Shown: in pieces, positions 4,956-5,892 of the stretch
Numbering within the stretch: the stretch's first letter is position 1
How the letters are laid out: every line of letters begins with the position of its first letter
Source: Acidimicrobiia bacterium
Lineage (GTDB): Bacteria > Actinomycetota > Acidimicrobiia > Spongiisociales > UBA5794
Direction of reading: 5' to 3'
Assembly: GCA_013001485.1 (NCBI GenBank)
Contig: JABDMN010000003.1
Location: forward strand, 1-5,892
Length of the DNA: 5,892 bases
Translations under genes and position numbers: made by a program
The notes under the pieces: model-generated
Databases searched by the model: none
Told to the model about the DNA's origin: nothing
Seen by the model: the letters and a program-made list of their open reading frames with translations, nothing else

Positions 4956-5892
4956 TCAGCCGTCCTTGGCGGATTGCCCCAACTCGCCCCAGCGATCGCT
5001 CTCGGCGAGGTCGATGATCGTCCACGCCATCCCCAGGGCTCCGTCGCGGATCGCCTTCTCGCCATCGGGCGTCACCGTGTGAGCGGCAAACTCCTTCTGA
5101 TGGTTGACCGCGGGCGCGGAGTTGATGCCGAGGAACGGGTGGATCGATGGAACCACATGGCTGACGTTGCCCATGTCGGTGGAACCCGAGGCACTCGAAT
5201 CCATCTCGGCGCCCCGAGGCAGTGGCCGCCCCAGTGCAGTCGAGTTCTCCTGATACAGCTCGGCGAGCACCCGATCGGACTTCAGGTCCTCGTAGGTGTG
5301 GCCGCTCTCGGTGACTTCGAAGGTGCACCCGGTGGCCCGGGCCGCCCCGTCGAAGCAGACGACCACCTTGTCGTACAGCTCTCTGAGTCTCTCTTGGGTG
5401 GCGGCTCGTACGTACCAGGACATCTTGGTGAGGGCCGGGACGACGTTGGGTGCGCCACCGCCGTAGGTGATGACTCCATGCACCTTGTCGGTCGGGTACA
5501 TGGCCTGGCGCAGGGTCGACACGTTGACGTAGGCCTGGACGGCGGCATCGAGTGCGTTGATCCCCACCTGGGGTGCGAAGGCCGCGTGTGACTCCTTGCC
5601 ATGGAACTCGACGTCGACGTGGGAGACGGCCAGCACATCCGGGTCCAGCACATCCATCGGGGAGGGGTGGATCATCATCGAAGCCGCGGCGTCACTGAAG
5701 GCCCCGGCGTTGATCAGGTCGACCTTTCCTCCGTAGGCCTCCTCGGCCGGAGTTCCCAGCACCGTGACCCGAATCCCCAGCTCGTCAGCTATCTGCTGCA
5801 GGGCAATCCCGGCGCCGAGCGCGGCTGTGGCGATGACGTTGTGACCGCAGGCGTGGCCCACCTCGGGCAGCGCGTCGTATTCAGCGCAGATC
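4956..5892 (-). CDS. M20-family metallopeptidase/amidohydrolase (N-terminus outside window)
   Basis: Zinc-type hydrolase of the M20 family, close to the AbgB/ACY1L2-like amidohydrolases that cleave N-acyl amino acids, aminobenzoyl-glutamate or dipeptides. About 311 residues are visible and the frame is open to the window end: the sequence before the first in-frame start-like codon (a GTG at 5861) reads AEYDALPEVGHACGHN, internal family sequence. Visible motifs, numbered from the first visible residue: GHACGHN (12-18, metal His), GTPAEEAYGGK (46-56, catalytic and metal Glu pair E50/E51), H75 in MMIHPSPMD, the dimerisation-domain start HGKESHAAFAPQVGINALDA (97-116), GSTDMGNVSHVVPSIHP (236-252), and the late metal His H264 in NHQKEFA. 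All expected residues are present, so it should be active. It is cytoplasmic as far as visible. The transglycosylase gene follows 22 nt downstream on the same strand, so co-transcription is likely. Substrate cannot be inferred. Confidence 0.9.
   Translation of the reverse strand, partial: ICAEYDALPEVGHACGHNVIATAALGAGIALQQIADELGIRVTVLGTPAEEAYGGKVDLINAGAFSDAAASMMIHPSPMDVLDPDVLAVSHVDVEFHGKESHAAFAPQVGINALDAAVQAYVNVSTLRQAMYPTDKVHGVITYGGGAPNVVPALTKMSWYVRAATQERLRELYDKVVVCFDGAARATGCTFEVTESGHTYEDLKSDRVLAELYQENSTALGRPLPRGAEMDSSASGSTDMGNVSHVVPSIHPFLGINSAPAVNHQKEFAAHTVTPDGEKAIRDGALGMAWTIIDLAESDRWGELGQSAKDG

Noticed and set aside
4934..5065. Upstream ATG at 5065 as the start of the transglycosylase
   Set aside because: It would place 44 unrelated residues before a textbook signal peptide and overlap the M20 gene; ATG 4933 begins the signal peptide directly.
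4746..5591. Plus-strand ORF (281 aa) across the transglycosylase and M20 genes
   Set aside because: It spans parts of two genes confirmed on the opposite strand, and its translation shows no family features.

Overview
GC-rich window, tightly packed with genes and without rRNA, tRNA or CRISPR. Codon usage, an actinobacterial-style secreted transglycosylase and the general character of the genes suggest a high-GC actinobacterium, perhaps an uncultured Acidimicrobiia-like lineage. That placement is an inference and is weak.

Layout. (1) Positions 1-1422, plus strand: the end of a polar/general amino-acid ABC importer. A 5'-truncated AapM-type permease is followed by its complete AapP-type ATPase, which has a strong Shine-Dalgarno; the binding protein and partner permease should lie upstream. 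The ATPase stop codon sits inside a long hairpin. (2) Positions 1445-1922: a small free-standing gene of the 23S rRNA intervening-sequence (IVP/S23, four-helix-bundle) family, tightly enclosed by two short-repeat arrays in opposite orientation. Both arrays have a strict 7-nt period (consensus about CRGCYRC) and can pair into a long RNA stem closing around the gene. (3) Positions 1960-3846, plus strand: a complete SLC13/DASS-type permease with two TrkA-C (RCK-C) domains between its membrane halves. (4) Positions 3856-3961: a third heptamer cluster, nine plus-strand units then five minus-strand units with only 8 nt between them and no gene. It lies in the convergent junction and covers the stop codon of the next gene. 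(5) Positions 3959-4933, minus strand: a secreted coiled-coil protein with a C-terminal lytic-transglycosylase (SLT/lysozyme-like) domain. (6) Positions 4956-5892, minus strand: an M20-family amidohydrolase/peptidase whose N-terminus lies outside the window, 22 nt upstream of the transglycosylase and probably co-transcribed with it.

The metabolic genes are ordinary. The notable signal is the repeat system: inverted heptamer arrays enclosing an IVP-family gene at one locus, and a gene-less pair of arrays with a matching internal boundary sequence about 2 kb away. This looks like a full and an 'empty' copy of one small RNA- or DNA-level element. I know of no name for it; that it is an element, and how it might move, is inference.
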